Shown: positions 26,320 through 34,833 of the stretch, one piece after another | Layout of the letters: the number at the start of each line of letters is the position of its first letter | Numbering within the stretch: position 1 is the first letter of the stretch | NCBI RefSeq assembly: GCF_014653945.1 | Contig: NZ_BNAU01000001.1 | Span: 434,001-498,000, forward strand | From: Amycolatopsis deserti | GTDB lineage: Bacteria; Actinomycetota; Actinomycetes; Mycobacteriales; Pseudonocardiaceae | Length of the DNA: 64,000 nucleotides | Direction: 5' to 3' | The notes under the pieces: model-generated | What the model was told of the DNA's origin: nothing | What the model saw: only the letters and a program-made list of their open reading frames with translations | The model's database searches: none | Program-made: the position numbers and the translations under genes

Positions 26320-26508
26320 CGCCGCGGGCGCGCCGGTCACCAGCGGCGGCCCCGGCGCTGCTCCCCAGGTGATAGACCGCGCGCTGCTCGCGCACGGCCA
26401 CGCCTCCTTCGCCGAGCCGGTGAGGATCACCGGCCTGTCCCGGGGACGACGCACGTCACGCTTCGGTGTCGGGGGCAACCGGATCGTGCCGTGGAGCGAG
26501 TTAGCGGC

Positions 26509-27066
26509 ATGGTCGCCGTGAGGGTTTTCGTCGCGCTGCTCGGCTTGCTCCTGCTGGGCGGGTGCGCCGCGCAGCAAGCGCCCGTGCAACCGGCGCCCCC
26601 GCCGCCCAGCGCCGCGGCACCGGTGGAGCCGGAAGCGTTGGATATCCCGCGGATCGGCGCGCGGTCCACGCTCGTTCCGCTGGGGCTGAACGCCGACGGC
26701 ACCATCGAGGTGCCGCCGGTGACCCAGCCGATGCAGGCGGGCTGGTACCGCAACGGGCCCACGCCGGGCGAGGTGGGACCGGCGGTGATCCTCGGGCACG
26801 TCGATGGTGGCGGGCAGAAGGGGATCTTCCACCGGCTCAGGGAACTCGCGCCCGGCGACGAGGTGTCGGTGTCGCGAAAGGACGGTTCGGTCCTGCGGTT
26901 CGTGGTGACCCGCGTCGAGCAGATCGACAAGGACTCCTTCCCCACCGAGGCGGTCTACGGCGACACCTCAGGGCCCGAGCTCCGCCTGATCACCTGCGGC
27001 GGCAGCTTCGACCGGGCCGCGCACAGCTACCGGGACAACATCATCGTCTTCGCCGTGCTCCGGTGA
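26509..27066 (+). CDS. Class F-like sortase, lipoprotein-type N-terminus
   Basis: A 185-residue protein. The N-terminus VRVFVALLGLLLLGGCAAQQ is a signal with a lipobox-like Cys, followed by a Pro-rich spacer. The catalytic domain has LDIPRIGARSTLVPLGLNADGTIEVPP, the His in ILGHVDG, the Cys in LRLITCGGSF and the Arg in YRDNIIVFA: the His-Cys-Arg triad of actinobacterial class E/F sortases. It probably joins surface proteins to the wall or trims them. ATG 26509 follows GGAGCGAG; a GTG at 26491 is possible. The secreted protein 25 bases downstream is its likely partner. Confidence 0.85.
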   Translation: MVAVRVFVALLGLLLLGGCAAQQAPVQPAPPPPSAAAPVEPEALDIPRIGARSTLVPLGLNADGTIEVPPVTQPMQAGWYRNGPTPGEVGPAVILGHVDGGGQKGIFHRLRELAPGDEVSVSRKDGSVLRFVVTRVEQIDKDSFPTEAVYGDTSGPELRLITCGGSFDRAAHSYRDNIIVFAVLR

Positions 27067-27091
27067 AGACCGATTCTGGGAGGAAAACATC

Positions 27092-27610
27092 ATGCAGCAC
27101 AAGAGAATTCTCGCCGGCGCCGGGTTGCTGGCCGTCGCGGCCGGGATGCTGAACGTGCCCGCGGCCAACGCGACCGCGCCGCCACCGAAGCTGAGCGTGT
27201 CCCCGTCCTCGGTGGCGGTGGGCGAGGTGCTGCAGTTCACCGCGACCTGCGCGGGTTACGCCAGCACCGTGACCTCGCCCGGGCTGACCGCGCCCGTCAC
27301 GATGACCCGCACGGTCGACGGCTACCTCGGCTGGGGTGACGCCGCCGCCAAGCCCGGCAGCCACACGGCCACGTTCACCTGCTCCGGCAGCGCCGGCCCG
27401 GCCGGCAACGGCACGGCGACCGTCACGTTCACCATCACCGGCCCCACCCCCACCACGACGACGAAACCCCGGCCGGACACGTCCACGCGCCCGCCGGCCC
27501 CCACGAAGGCCCCGTCGAAGACCACGCCGAAGGCCCCGTCGAAGGCCCCGCAGGTCAAGGTGCTGCCGAAGGGCGCCCCGGAAACCGGCGACGGCACCTA
27601 CGCGGGGTAA
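27092..27610 (+). CDS. Secreted cell-surface protein, probable partner of the sortase
   Basis: A 172-residue protein with a signal peptide (MQHKRILAGAGLLAVAAGMLNVPAANA). An Ig-like beta domain with a Cys pair (TATCAGY ... TFTCSG) follows, then a Thr/Pro/Lys-rich stalk with repeated KAPSK units, ending LPKGAPETGDGTYAG. The TG-containing end resembles a sorting motif, but there is no following hydrophobic helix or positive tail, so it differs from classical LPxTG substrates. ATG 27092 is preceded by GGGAGG. The gene follows the sortase on the same strand. Confidence 0.65.
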   Translation: MQHKRILAGAGLLAVAAGMLNVPAANATAPPPKLSVSPSSVAVGEVLQFTATCAGYASTVTSPGLTAPVTMTRTVDGYLGWGDAAAKPGSHTATFTCSGSAGPAGNGTATVTFTITGPTPTTTTKPRPDTSTRPPAPTKAPSKTTPKAPSKAPQVKVLPKGAPETGDGTYAG

Positions 27611-27638
27611 GGCGCCCGGCCCGGACCAGGGGTGCTGC

Positions 27639-27669
27639 CGGGCAGGCCGCCCGAGGGGCGGCTTGCCCG
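27639..27669. terminator. Hairpin terminator between convergent operons
   Basis: Fourteen-base arms at 27639-27652 and 27656-27669, with one G-T wobble and a three-base loop, lie between the secreted protein stop and the convergent amidohydrolase stop. Confidence 0.7.
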
Positions 27670-27737
27670 CGCAGCGTTCGGGAGCCACCGGCGCGGCGCT
27701 CACCGTGCGCCCCAGCGCCGTCGGCGAGCTGCCCCGG

Positions 27738-28952
27738 TCAGTCCGGCACATCCCGGTCCGCCACGTGCACGGCACGCCCGTCCTGGTACACGGCGAGGAT
27801 CCGTTTGCCCAGGTCCCGCACGTCGAGCGGATCGCCGTCGACGATCACCAGGTCCGCGCGCTTGCCCGGGGCGATCGAGCCGAGCGTGGACTCCAGCCCC
27901 ATCAGCTCGGCGGCGGACAGTGTCGCGGCGTGCAGGGCCTCGCCCGGGGACAGGCCGTGCTCGACGAGCAGCTCCAGCTCCAGCAGGTTCTCGCCGTGCG
28001 GGTACAGCGGCGCGTCGGTGCCCATCGCGATCCGCACCCCCGCCTCGACGGCGCGCCGCACGCTGTCGCCGGAGCGTTGCCGGATCTTCTCGGCGATGTG
28101 CTCCGGGTAGGGCACACCCGCCTCGAGGGCCTGCCGCAGCCCGACGCCCGCGCTGAGCGTCGGCACCAGCCAGGTGCCGCGCGCGGCCATCAGCTCCAGT
28201 GTCTCGTCGTCCAGGAAGTGCCCGTGCTCGATCGAGCGGACCCCGTTGCGCACGGCCGCTTTCGCGCCCTCGCCGTGCGCGTGCGCCATGACGTGCAGGC
28301 CCGCCGCCGACGCCTCGGTCACCATCATGGCGATCTCGTCGTCGCGGAAGTGCGGGATCCGCGGCCCGGCGCCGCTGGAGACCACCCCGCCGCTGGTGGC
28401 GACCTTGATGACGTCCGCGCCGGCGCGCACCAGTTCGCGGATCTTGCGCCGGATCTCCTCCGGGCCGTCCACGATGACCGGTGGGCGGCCCGGGTGCGGC
28501 GGCAGCAGGTCCACCACGCACGTCGAGGGCCACCACGGGTCGCCGTGCCCGCCGGTCTGGCTCAGCATGTTCAGCGAGATCTGCATGCGCGGCCCGGGGA
28601 TCAGGCCGCGTTCCTGCGCGACCCGCATCCCGAGGTCGGCGCCGGCCGCGTCGCGGACCGTGGTCACCCCGGCCGCGAGCGTCCTGGCCATGTTCCGCGC
28701 GCCCTCGTAGAACTGCAGCGAGAACGGCTCCTGCGCGGCGGCGAACAGGTCCGCGCCGGTCATGGTGAGGTGGACGTGGCAGTCGATCAGCCCGGGCAGC
28801 ACGCCGCGGCCGTCGCAGTCGACCTCCTCGTCGCCGTCGAGGCCGGTTCCGACGTCGGTGATCCAGCCGTTCTCGACCGCCACGTCGGCCGGACCGGCGG
28901 TTCGGGAGGCGGCGTCGAACACCGTGCCGCCGCGGAACACCGTGCGGGTCAT
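27738..28952 (-). CDS. Amidohydrolase family protein (Xaa-Pro dipeptidase / imidazolonepropionase-like)
   Basis: A 404-residue metal-dependent hydrolase. The metal motif is DCHVHL near residue 58, a Lys in VIKVATSGG near residue 180 is the likely carbamylated ligand, and the sequence then has HAHGEGAKAA, SIEHGHF and MGTDAPLYPHG. The C-terminal barrel-return strand is GSIAPGKRADLVIVDGDPL. It resembles the amidohydrolase subgroup that removes N-acyl or prolyl groups from peptides. The start ATG overlaps the stop of the POT transporter by four bases, so uptake and hydrolysis of peptides are probably linked. Substrate not determined. Confidence 0.85.
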   Translation of the reverse strand: MTRTVFRGGTVFDAASRTAGPADVAVENGWITDVGTGLDGDEEVDCDGRGVLPGLIDCHVHLTMTGADLFAAAQEPFSLQFYEGARNMARTLAAGVTTVRDAAGADLGMRVAQERGLIPGPRMQISLNMLSQTGGHGDPWWPSTCVVDLLPPHPGRPPVIVDGPEEIRRKIRELVRAGADVIKVATSGGVVSSGAGPRIPHFRDDEIAMMVTEASAAGLHVMAHAHGEGAKAAVRNGVRSIEHGHFLDDETLELMAARGTWLVPTLSAGVGLRQALEAGVPYPEHIAEKIRQRSGDSVRRAVEAGVRIAMGTDAPLYPHGENLLELELLVEHGLSPGEALHAATLSAAELMGLESTLGSIAPGKRADLVIVDGDPLDVRDLGKRILAVYQDGRAVHVADRDVPD

Positions 28953-30442
28953 CGCTGCCCCTCGCGTGCCAGTTCCACTGTGGACAGTCCGCGTTCGGAC
29001 TGCCGCCGGATGAGCGGCGCGAGCGCGAACAGCACCAGGGCGAGGACCACCGCGCCCATCCCGAGCAGACCGAAGTACGCGGCCGCCGACCCGGCGTCGT
29101 AGAACTTCACCAGCTGCGCCCCGATGCCCTGCCCGGCGGCGTTCGACGACAACCACAGGCCCATCGTCTGGGTGGCGAACGCGGCGGGCGCCAGCCGGGT
29201 CGTGGCGGACAAGCCGATGGGGGACAGGCACATCTCGCCGATCGTGACCACGGCGAGGCTGCCGATCAGCCACAGCGGATTGGTCTGGCCGGGATTCGTC
29301 GCGGGCAGCACGAGCATCAGGTAGGACAACCCGGCGATCGCCAGGCCAGCCGCGAACTTGTGCGCCGTGCCGGGGGAGCGGGCGGACCGGTCGAGCCGCA
29401 GCCACATCAGCGCGAACAGCGGCGTGAGGACGATCAGCACGAGCGACCCGACGGACTGGAACCACGACGCCGGGATGGTGAACCCGAACGCGCCCAGGTC
29501 GGTGCTCTCGTCGGCGTACTGCGCGATCACCGTGGCGCCTTGTTCCTGGATGCACCAGAACGCGACCGCGGCGACGAACATCGGGATGTAGCCGCGCACG
29601 CGTGCCCGCTCCGCCGCGGTCGTGCGCTTGCTGCGCAGCATGACCGTGAAGTAGCCGACCGGCAGCGCGATCGCGAGCAGGCTGATCAGGTCGACGACTC
29701 CGCCCGGGCCGAGCGCGCCGGTGCCGGTCGTCGCGGCGAGCACGGCGACGACCACCGCGACCCCGGCCACCACCGCGACCACGCGCGAGCGGGGCACCTC
29801 GCTCAGCCGCAACGGGTTCTTCGGCGCACTGCTCAGCGGGCTGAGGTGGCGCTGGCTGCGCACGTAGACGACGAGGCCGAGCGCCATGCCGATGGCCGCC
29901 AGGCCGAACCCGAGGTGGTAGTCGTACCGTTCGCCGACGGTGCCCACGACCAGCGGCGCGGCGACCGCGCCGACGCTGATCCCCATGTAGTAGATGCTGA
30001 ACCCGGAGTCGCGCCGCGGATCGTCGCGGGCGTAGAGGTCGCCCACCGACGAGGAGATCGTCGGCTTCAGCAGCCCGGTGCCGCCCGCGATGAAGATCAT
30101 CGAGGCGAACAGCGCGCCGGCCCCGCCGGGGATCGCGAGGCAGACGTGGCCGCACATGATCAGGACACCGCCGGTGAGCGTCGCCCGCCGGTCTCCGAGC
30201 AGCCGGTCGCTGATCCAGCCGCCCAGGATCGCCGCCATGTACGTCGCCGAGCCGTAGACCGCGATCAGCGACTTCGCGCTGCCCGGGTCGATGCCGAGAC
30301 CGCCGTCCAGTATCCGGTCGGTCATGTAGTACAGCAGCAGCGCGCGCATGCCGTAGTAGGAGAACCGTTCCCACGCCTCGGCGAAGAACAGCCCCACCAG
30401 CCCGCGCGGCTGGCCGAAGAACACCCGATCCGTACTCCCCAC
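28949..30442 (-). CDS. POT (PTR2) family peptide:H+ symporter
   Basis: A 497-residue membrane protein with 13-14 hydrophobic segments. The family hallmarks are FFAEAWERFSYYGMRALLLYYM in helix 1 (the ExxERFxYYG motif), GGWISDRLLGDRRAT in the helix 2-3 loop and FSIYYMGISVGA in helix 5. It imports di- and tripeptides with protons. The GTG start at 30442 has GGAGG five bases upstream on the minus strand. It is co-transcribed with the amidohydrolase and divergent from an Lrp-type regulator that probably controls it. Confidence 0.92.
   Translation of the reverse strand: MGSTDRVFFGQPRGLVGLFFAEAWERFSYYGMRALLLYYMTDRILDGGLGIDPGSAKSLIAVYGSATYMAAILGGWISDRLLGDRRATLTGGVLIMCGHVCLAIPGGAGALFASMIFIAGGTGLLKPTISSSVGDLYARDDPRRDSGFSIYYMGISVGAVAAPLVVGTVGERYDYHLGFGLAAIGMALGLVVYVRSQRHLSPLSSAPKNPLRLSEVPRSRVVAVVAGVAVVVAVLAATTGTGALGPGGVVDLISLLAIALPVGYFTVMLRSKRTTAAERARVRGYIPMFVAAVAFWCIQEQGATVIAQYADESTDLGAFGFTIPASWFQSVGSLVLIVLTPLFALMWLRLDRSARSPGTAHKFAAGLAIAGLSYLMLVLPATNPGQTNPLWLIGSLAVVTIGEMCLSPIGLSATTRLAPAAFATQTMGLWLSSNAAGQGIGAQLVKFYDAGSAAAYFGLLGMGAVVLALVLFALAPLIRRQSERGLSTVELAREGQR
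28974..28984. repeat. TCCACTGTGGA palindrome at the 3' end of the POT transporter gene
   Basis: Identical to the palindrome at 19494-19504, which lies inside an unrelated gene on the other strand. Confidence 0.5.
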
Positions 30443-30611
30443 GCCAACCTCCGAGCCGATCTGTCAGTGGGCGCAGACGTTACATCGGTGTGAGCCGGTG
30501 ATCAATGCATGATTCGACTGTCTTCCCTGGTTTATGTCGTCGTCGCGACTTTCGCTGGGCGATTTGCGTGAATGAATCGTCGGCCGGGTAGGTATGCGTT
30601 AGGTTGTCCCC
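30443..30611. promoter_or_regulatory. AT-richer divergent promoter region between POT transporter and Lrp regulator
   Basis: This 169-base stretch is visibly less GC-rich than its surroundings (for example 30500-30600, with TGCATGATTCGAC and GTGAATGAATCGTC). Lrp-type proteins bind such AT-richer, loosely palindromic sites. The GATTCGAC and GAATCGTC half-sites are similar but not an exact repeat, so the assignment is tentative. Confidence 0.4.
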
Positions 30612-31538
30612 GTGCACGGAAACCTGGACGAGATCGACGAGCGGCTCGTCCGCGCCCTGCACGAGGACGGCCGGGCCTCCTACGAGACGCTGGCCCGCCT
30701 GGTCGGGCTGGCCCGGTCCACCACGAAGGCCCGCGTGCAGCGCCTGCTGGGCGAGGGCGGGCTCCGGCTGGTCGGGGCGATCCACCCGGCGGTGTTCGGG
30801 CTGCACCAGCTCGGCCACGTGACCATCGAGACCGACGGCCCCGCCGGCCCGGTCGCGCGGCAGGTCGCCGAACTCGACGAGGTCTCGTTCGTCACCACCA
30901 CCGCGGGCCGGTTCGCCGTCACCGCCGAGCTGCGCACCGCCGACCTGGAGTCCTTCGCCCGTGGCCTCGCCCGCGTGCAGGCCGTGCCGGGGGTGCGCGC
31001 GCTGCAGACGATGACCTACCTGCGCATCTGGAAGGACCCCTACTTCCCGCCCGGACCGCTGGAGAGCCCCGGCCCGCTCGCGCACATCGAGCTCGACGCT
31101 TCCGACCACGCGTTGCTGGCGCACCTGCGCGCCGACGGCCGGGCCTCCTTCGCCGAGCTGGCGAGCGTCACCGGCCTCTCCCCGGGAGCGGCGCGCGCCC
31201 GGGTGCTGCGGCTGCTGGAGACCGGGGTGGTCCACATCGGCGCGCTGGTGCGGTTGACGCCGCTGAGCCGCGTGCACACGATGGGGTTCGCGCTGGACGT
31301 CAACGGCGACACCGAGCCCGTGGCGCGCAAGATCGCCGCGCTCGACGAGATCGACTGCCTGGCCACCGGGATCGGCTGGTGCGGCGGAATCGGCACCATC
31401 CGGGCCGGCTCACTCGACGACGTGCTCGCCACGCTGGAGCGCGTGCGCGGCCTGCCGGGCGTGCGGACGGTCGAGGCGTGGACGCACCTGCGGGCCATCA
31501 AGGAGGAAAACGACCGGGCGCTGCCGCTGGCCGAATAG
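30612..31538 (+). CDS. Lrp/AsnC family regulator, tandem (two HTH plus two ligand domains)
   Basis: A 308-residue protein with two Lrp units fused head to tail. HTH 1 is IDERLVRALHEDGRASYETLARLVGLARSTTKARV and HTH 2 is DHALLAHLRADGRASFAELASVTGLSPGAARARV. Each is followed by an AsnC-type ligand domain with the GRF/GWC turn (VTTTAGRFAV; LATGIGWCGG). Double-length Lrp proteins are common in Pseudonocardiaceae. The GTG 30612 start has little leader. It is divergent from the peptide transporter operon and is the obvious candidate regulator of it, possibly sensing an amino acid. Confidence 0.88.
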   Translation: MHGNLDEIDERLVRALHEDGRASYETLARLVGLARSTTKARVQRLLGEGGLRLVGAIHPAVFGLHQLGHVTIETDGPAGPVARQVAELDEVSFVTTTAGRFAVTAELRTADLESFARGLARVQAVPGVRALQTMTYLRIWKDPYFPPGPLESPGPLAHIELDASDHALLAHLRADGRASFAELASVTGLSPGAARARVLRLLETGVVHIGALVRLTPLSRVHTMGFALDVNGDTEPVARKIAALDEIDCLATGIGWCGGIGTIRAGSLDDVLATLERVRGLPGVRTVEAWTHLRAIKEENDRALPLAE

Positions 31539-31741
31539 GTCCGGTGCGGCCGGGGAAGTCGGCCGTCGCGCGTGGTCTGACGTGTCCGCGCTGCCCGGCG
31601 ACACCCAGATCCGCGCCCTCGAAGTGACCACGGCAACGAGCTGTACCGGCTGTGGGGCGGGTGACCGGACGGATCCGTGGACACACCGTGGTTCGCCGGG
31701 CAAGAGGCGTTCGGCCCTAGCCGGGCGGTCGCGGACCGGGT

Positions 31742-34072
31742 GTGATCGGGCCGGTGCAGACCGATTTCACCGCCGTGCCGGACTGGTTCTCCTGGGAGAA
31801 CAGCGGCGCGTCGATCGCCACCGCGGGCGGGGACGTCGTGCTCCTGATGGTCGACGACCCGCCCGGCCAGAACGCCGCCTTCTACCGCGTAGGGCGCGGG
31901 CTGGACGGCACCGGCGCACTGACCGGCGGGTGGACCGCCTGGCAGCAGGTGCCGGACTGGTTCTCCTGGGAGAACGACGCGGCCGGGGTCGCCGTGGCCG
32001 ACGTGAATGGCGACGGCGAGCCCGACCTGATCGTCTACCTGATCGACGCGCCGGACGGCCCGAACCAGGCGTTCTACCGCGTCGGCTGGTCGCTCGACCG
32101 GGACACCGGTGCGGTGACCGGCGGCTGGACGCCGTGGCAGCCGGTGCCGGATTGGTTCGCCTGGCTCAACGCCGGCGGGGACATCACGGTCGCCCGCACC
32201 GCCGGCGGCCTGCAGCTGGTCGTGTTCATGGTCGACGCGCCCGAGGGTGCGAACGCCGGTTTCTACCGCAGCGGCACTCTGAACCCGGACGGCGTGGTGG
32301 CGGACTGGCGGCCGTGGCGCGCCGTGCCCGACTGGGGGTTCTGGGACAACCAGGGCGCGGCCGTGGCGGTCGCCGACCTCGACGGGGACGGCAACGACGA
32401 GCTGATCGTCCTGACCGTCGACAACCCGGCCGGTCAGAACCGCGCGCTGTGCACGATCGGCTGGCGGCTCGACGACGAAGTGCGGCCCGCGGACGGCTGG
32501 GGACCGTGGATTCCGGTGCCGGACTGGGGGTTCTGGGAGAACCAGGGCTGCGGCCTCGCCGTTGCCGCGTTCGGCGGCGAACCGCACTTCGTCGTGCTGG
32601 CCGTGGACAACCCGGCCGGGCAGAACGCCGCGCTGCACCGGCTGCTGCACCCGCTCACCGACCTGCACATGGCGCGCGAGATGGGGGCGTGGCGCCTGCT
32701 CGAACGCGACTCCGGCACCCTCGCCGTGCACGCCGCGCTGCTGCGCACCGGGGACGTGCTGTTCTTCGCCGGGTCGAGCAACGACCCGGACCGGCACAAC
32801 GCGCACCTCTACGGCACCACGGTGTGGCACTACCCCGGCGAGGACGTCGAGCAGCCGCACACTCCGGTCGACCTGTTCTGCGTCGGGCACGCGTTCCTGC
32901 CCGACGGCCGGCTCCTCGCCGCCGGGGGAACCGGGCAGTACGACCCGTTCCTCGGGCTGCGGCAGTCGATCGTGTTCGACCCGGACACGCTGACCTGGAC
33001 GGCGCAACCGGACATGGCCGGCGGCCGGTGGTACCCGTCGCTGCTCGCGCTGGGGGACGGGCGGGTCCTCGCCGTCGCCGGGCTCGACGAGACCGGCATG
33101 CTCAACACCGTGCCCGAGGTCTACACCGGCGGCGCGGGCTGGGCCACGCGGCCCGGGTCGGCGCACTGGCCGATGTACGGGCACCTGTTCCTGCTCGCCG
33201 ACGGCCGGGTGTTCTACAGCGGCGGCCAGTACGGCAGCAACAACGGGGTGGGGCCGGGCGTGTGGGACCTGGCTTCGAACGCCGTGACCGGCGTCCCTGG
33301 CCTGCCCGACGCCGGGCGGCGCAACCAGTCGGCGAGCGTGCTGCTGCCGCCGGCGCAGGACCAGCGGGTGATGATCGCCGGTGGCGGGCCGTGGGACATG
33401 CACGACCAGTCCGGTGCGACCGCGTCGGCCGCCATCGCGGACCTGTCCGCGGCCGCGCCGCGCTACACGCCCGCGGCTGACCTGCGCATGGCGCGGATGC
33501 ACCTCTGCGCGACGCTGTTGCCGGACCGGACCGTGCTGGTCAACGGCGGTTCGATGATGGAGGAGCACGCCGACGCCGCGGCGCTGGCAGCCGAGATCTT
33601 CCACCCGGCGAGCGGGGCGTGGACGATGGCCGCGGAGAGCCGGGTGCCGCGGCTGTACCACTCGGTGGCGCTGCTGATGCCCGACGGCAAGGTCGTGACC
33701 GCGGGCTCCAACCCGGCGCGCAAGACCGAGGAGATGCGCATCGAGGTGTTCTGGCCGCCGTACCTGTTCGCCGGGTCGCGCCCGCTGGTCGTGGTGACCA
33801 CGCCCGAGGTGCACTACGGCGGGACGCTGGAGGCCGGCGTCCCGGACGCGGCCGACATCGGGAGCGCGTCGCTGATCCGCCCCGGCTCGACGACGCACTC
33901 CAGCGAGCTGGAGCAGCGGCTGGTGGATCTGCCGGTGACCGTGGCCGGGACGGACCGGCTCCGGATGGAGCTGCCAGGCTCGCCGGACCTGGCTCCGCCG
34001 GGCTGGTACCTGCTGACGGTGGTGAACCACGCGGGAGTCCCGTCGCCCGCGGTGTGGGTGCGGCTGAGCTGA
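31742..34072 (+). CDS. Copper radical oxidase (galactose oxidase / GlxA-like) with N-terminal PDW repeats
   Basis: A 776-residue protein. Residues 12-300 hold five repeats of about 58-65 residues, each starting P-D-W-[FG]-x-[WF] (residues 71, 136, 196 and 260 after the first at 13), two with FG-GAP-like DVNGDG/DLDGDG loops. Then comes a seven-bladed kelch-type propeller and a galactose-oxidase C-terminal domain (DUF1929). All active-site residues of the family can be placed: Cys380 (LFCVGH) and Tyr431 (GRWYPS) for the thioether cross-link, Tyr639-His640 (RLYHS) and His719 (STTHSSELEQR). It should oxidise primary alcohols or aldehydes to yield H2O2. GTG 31742 gives no signal peptide, which is odd for this family. 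Confidence 0.85.
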   Translation: MIGPVQTDFTAVPDWFSWENSGASIATAGGDVVLLMVDDPPGQNAAFYRVGRGLDGTGALTGGWTAWQQVPDWFSWENDAAGVAVADVNGDGEPDLIVYLIDAPDGPNQAFYRVGWSLDRDTGAVTGGWTPWQPVPDWFAWLNAGGDITVARTAGGLQLVVFMVDAPEGANAGFYRSGTLNPDGVVADWRPWRAVPDWGFWDNQGAAVAVADLDGDGNDELIVLTVDNPAGQNRALCTIGWRLDDEVRPADGWGPWIPVPDWGFWENQGCGLAVAAFGGEPHFVVLAVDNPAGQNAALHRLLHPLTDLHMAREMGAWRLLERDSGTLAVHAALLRTGDVLFFAGSSNDPDRHNAHLYGTTVWHYPGEDVEQPHTPVDLFCVGHAFLPDGRLLAAGGTGQYDPFLGLRQSIVFDPDTLTWTAQPDMAGGRWYPSLLALGDGRVLAVAGLDETGMLNTVPEVYTGGAGWATRPGSAHWPMYGHLFLLADGRVFYSGGQYGSNNGVGPGVWDLASNAVTGVPGLPDAGRRNQSASVLLPPAQDQRVMIAGGGPWDMHDQSGATASAAIADLSAAAPRYTPAADLRMARMHLCATLLPDRTVLVNGGSMMEEHADAAALAAEIFHPASGAWTMAAESRVPRLYHSVALLMPDGKVVTAGSNPARKTEEMRIEVFWPPYLFAGSRPLVVVTTPEVHYGGTLEAGVPDAADIGSASLIRPGSTTHSSELEQRLVDLPVTVAGTDRLRMELPGSPDLAPPGWYLLTVVNHAGVPSPAVWVRLS

Positions 34073-34304
34073 CCGGTCAGGCCGCCAGGCGCTGGAACAA
34101 CGCTCGCGTGTGCACGAGCGTCCGGGCGGTGCGGCGGCCGGCGGCGGAGGCCGCGGGAGGGCGCCCACGGATGTCGAATATCCATAGTGGACTGCCGCGA
34201 AGCTGGCGGGACCGGCACGGACGCATGCTCGGCGCGATGACCGCCGAGGAGCGGCAGGGGCTGATGCTGGGGCCGCGGGCGCTGGCCCGCGAACTCGACG
34301 GCCT

Positions 34305-34317
34305 CCCCCCCCCCCCC
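34305..34317. repeat. C13 homopolymer tract
   Basis: Thirteen consecutive C residues. In high-GC genomes this is either a slippage-prone site or an uncertain base count in the assembly. It is not inside a recognised gene. Confidence 0.7.
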
Positions 34318-34348
34318 GCACGACGCCAGTTGACCCCGGGTGACTTGA

Positions 34349-34386
34349 CCCCGGGTGATCCCACCCCACAGGGAGATCACCCGGGG
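34349..34386. terminator. Perfect 12-base hairpin
   Basis: CCCCGGGTGATC at 34349-34360 pairs exactly with GATCACCCGGGG at 34375-34386 across a 14-base loop. A partial copy of the left arm (TTGACCCCGGGTGA) precedes it at 34330. It probably ends transcription of the copper oxidase gene, 280 bases after its stop. Confidence 0.55.
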
Positions 34387-34539
34387 CCGGACCGGGTGGC
34401 CGGAGGCCCGCCGGGGCGGGCTTTCCGGCCGCCCGGGTGGACCGGGTGGCGTGGCTGCCCGGGAGCACGGCGGCCCGGCCCCGCCCAGCGGGCTGGGCCG
34501 GGCGCGCATGGCGGGCCGCGGTCGCCGGCGGACCTTCAG

Positions 34540-34703
34540 GTGAACCGGCGCTCGGCGCGGGCTGATCGTCATGCGAACCGGCGGTTGCTGGCCGGCTGGC
34601 TGTCATGCGAACCGGTGCTCGGTCGCCGGCCGACCTTCACGTGAACTGGTGCTCGGCGGTGGGCTGACCGCAACGCGAGCCGGCGCTCGGCGGCCGGAAT
34701 GGG
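34540..34703. repeat. Imperfect 34-base tandem repeat, about five copies
   Basis: Units begin at 34540 (33 bases), 34573, 34607, 34641 and 34675 (partial), with a further half unit ending at 34539. The conserved core is GYGAACCGGYGCTCGG, followed by a variable GGCTGACC-like half. The unit length is not a multiple of three and no frame is conserved, so it is non-coding. There are no spacers, so it is not a CRISPR array. Confidence 0.75.
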
Positions 34704-34723
34704 TCCTCTGCCGGAGGCACGAC

Positions 34724-34756
34724 ACCGCCTGGACGGGGGGTCGCCATCCAGGCGGT
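34724..34756. terminator. Hairpin downstream of glpD
   Basis: ACCGCCTGGA (34724-34733) and TCCAGGCGGT (34747-34756) are perfect inverted arms with a 13-base loop, 78 bases beyond the glpD stop in its direction of transcription. It is a probable end of the glpFKD operon. Confidence 0.5.
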
Positions 34757-34833
34757 GGGCACTGCCCGGGCGCCGGTCACCGCCCGGGCATCGTCCGAAC
34801 GGGGGTTACCGTCCGGGCGGGCGCGGTCATCCC

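Larger units (their letters stand above)
34073..34833. other. 761-base non-coding stretch with hairpins, a C13 run and a 34-base tandem repeat
   Basis: No convincing gene is present. The individual elements (C tract, hairpin, tandem repeat, second hairpin) are listed separately. Short frames such as plus 34170-34320 (MSNIHSG..., MTAEERQGLML...) do not match any family I recognise and run into the C tract. The stretch separates the copper oxidase from the end of the convergent glpD. Confidence 0.6.

Noticed and set aside
30612..31538. Two separate Lrp genes instead of one double-length protein
   Set aside because: The reading frame is continuous with no stop, start or ribosome site between the two units, and double-length Lrp proteins are known in this group.
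34540..34703. Possible CRISPR array
   Set aside because: The 34-base units are directly adjacent and imperfect, with no unique spacers and no cas genes in the window.
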